Assembly: GCA_905212515.1 (NCBI GenBank) | Contig: CAJMEU010000177.1 | Span: 1 to 5,097, forward strand | DNA: 5,097 nucleotides | DNA from: an uncultured Oscillospiraceae bacterium | GTDB taxonomy: Bacteria; Bacillota; Clostridia; Oscillospirales; Ruminococcaceae | Reading direction: 5' to 3' | Part shown: positions 4,389-5,097 of the stretch, one piece after another | Numbering within the stretch: position 1 is the first letter of the stretch | How the letters are laid out: the number at the start of each line of letters is the position of its first letter | Notes under the pieces: model-generated | What the model was told of the DNA's origin: nothing | What the model saw: the letters and a program-made list of their open reading frames with translations, nothing else | Databases searched by the model: none | Program-made: the position numbers and the translations under genes

Positions 4389-5018
4389 GTGGCCACGTAC
4401 GTTTTTATCCACGGCCTGGGGCAGGACGCGTCAGCCTGGGACAAGACTCTTTCCCTGCTGAAGGACGCGGCGCCCGCCGCCTGTCCGGATTTATTCGCCC
4501 TGCCCGAAGGCCGCGCCCTTACTTATGAAAACCTGTACGCCGCCTTTGCCGCTTATTGCGACGGGCTGCCGGGGCCGCTGCACCTGTGCGGGCTGTCCCT
4601 GGGGGCGGTGCTGGCGCTGCAATATGCCGCCGCCCGCCCGGAAAAGACGGCGTCGCTGGCGCTCATCGGCGCGCAGTACAAAATGCCCCGGATGCTGCTG
4701 CGCCTGCAAAATCTTGTGTTCCGCTGCCTGCCGGCCCGCGCTTTCGGGGCCATGGGCCTGGCCAAGCGCGACCTGATCGGGCTGATGAACTCCATGCTGA
4801 CGCTGGACCTTTCGGGCGTTTTGCCCGCCGTCCGCTGCCGGGCCCTGGTGGCCTGCGGGGAAAAGGACAAGGTCAACCGCAAAGCGGCCGAAGAACTGGC
4901 CCGGCGCCTCCCCCAGGCGGAGCTTTGCTTTGTGGCGGGCGCGGGGCACGAGGCAAACGCGGACGCGCCCGGGCAGCTGGCGGCCCTTTTGCAGGCCTTT
5001 TACGCCGAAGAAGCTTAA
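4389..5018 (+). CDS. Alpha/beta hydrolase
   Basis: This 209-residue protein has the alpha/beta hydrolase fold, with an oxyanion-loop motif V-F-I-H-G-L-G (5-11). The nucleophile elbow is G68-L-S70-L-G72, the acid is in CGEKD160 and the catalytic histidine is in GAGH187. The Ser/Asp/His triad is intact and the length is at the short end for the family. A helical cap lies at about residues 96-140. It has no signal peptide or membrane anchor, so it should be a cytoplasmic esterase or lipase-like enzyme; the substrate cannot be told. The start is GTG 4389, with AAAAGGGGGG (4374-4383) 5 nt upstream. An upstream TTG at 4338 in the same frame lies inside the U-tract of the RNA and lacks a ribosome site. 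No clear promoter of its own is visible, so it may depend on read-through from upstream. An insertion sequence begins about 18 bp after its stop codon, and no terminator is seen between. Confidence 0.88.
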   Translation: MATYVFIHGLGQDASAWDKTLSLLKDAAPAACPDLFALPEGRALTYENLYAAFAAYCDGLPGPLHLCGLSLGAVLALQYAAARPEKTASLALIGAQYKMPRMLLRLQNLVFRCLPARAFGAMGLAKRDLIGLMNSMLTLDLSGVLPAVRCRALVACGEKDKVNRKAAEELARRLPQAELCFVAGAGHEANADAPGQLAALLQAFYAEEA

Positions 5019-5036
5019 AAGAAGCGGGCGCTGAAA

Positions 5037-5097
5037 TGAAGCGACCCCCAAAAGTTAGACAAAAATTAAGTTAAGCAGCCTCAAGGGTTTGTTGTCT
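5037..5097 (-). mobile_element. Right end of an IS3-family insertion sequence (partial)
   Basis: The sequence from 5037 starts with TG and contains GCGACCCCCAAAAGTTAGAC (5041-5060), the typical IS3-family terminal inverted repeat of the (G)ACCCCCAAAAGTTAGAC type. Just inside is the end of a transposase frame on the minus strand. The element continues past the window, so its other end and target duplication cannot be seen. The exact outer boundary (about 5037) is inferred from the usual TG start. Confidence 0.75.
5071..5097 (-). CDS. IS3-family transposase (OrfB) C-terminus, partial
   Basis: The minus strand from 5097 reads R-Q-Q-T-L-E-A-A and stops at TAA (5073-5071). This matches the usual end of IS3-family OrfB integrase-type transposases, which finish shortly after the SPVEYR motif with a similar QxLEAA-like tail. 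The rest lies beyond the window. The stop codon is about 35 bp from the element's tip, normal for this family. Only eight codons are visible, so the call rests on the adjacent inverted repeat. Confidence 0.65.
   Translation of the reverse strand, partial: RQQTLEAA

Noticed and set aside
4553..4882. Minus-strand and alternative-frame ORFs over the hydrolase
   Set aside because: They overlap an alpha/beta hydrolase with an intact Ser-Asp-His triad and have no start signals.

Overview
The window looks like chromosomal DNA of a GC-rich member of the Clostridia, probably Oscillospiraceae/Ruminococcaceae (Faecalibacterium, Gemmiger or Subdoligranulum relatives). The reasons are Gram-positive style -35/-10 boxes, strong purine-rich ribosome sites, a DUF1292 (YrzB-type) gene, a DUF3842 gene, a Clostridia-type cardiolipin synthase and a cyclophilin lipoprotein. 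The genus is inference; no ribosomal or other strong marker is present.

Layout: (1) Positions 1-600 are visibly poorer in G+C than the rest. They hold one small Arc/ribbon-helix-helix regulator gene (204-389, +). A control region in front of it carries three copies of a 14-bp repeat lying over two divergent promoters, and the gene ends in an intrinsic terminator. About 200 bp of non-coding DNA with a hairpin and a 12-bp tandem repeat follows. This stretch reads like a small acquired or mobile-element segment. (2) Positions 600-3550 carry leftward genes: a secreted cyclophilin lipoprotein with its own terminator, then a cardiolipin synthase and a DUF3842 protein that form a tight two-gene operon ending in a terminator at about 600-622. 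(3) Positions 3550-3780 are a divergent intergenic region with a clear promoter for each side and an attenuator-like GC hairpin in the cyclophilin leader. (4) Rightward are a DUF1292 protein, a roughly 200-nt structured RNA that best fits 6S RNA, and an alpha/beta hydrolase. (5) From about 5037 to the end lies one end of an IS3-family insertion sequence, including the last eight codons of its transposase on the minus strand.

The genes do not form one pathway. Cardiolipin synthase (membrane lipid synthesis) and the cyclophilin lipoprotein (extracytoplasmic folding) both act at the cell envelope. The candidate 6S RNA would act on RNA polymerase. I see no complete undescribed system. The items most worth a second look are the RHH operator array with its unseen divergent target, the candidate 6S RNA, the cyclophilin leader structure and the cls-DUF3842 pairing.
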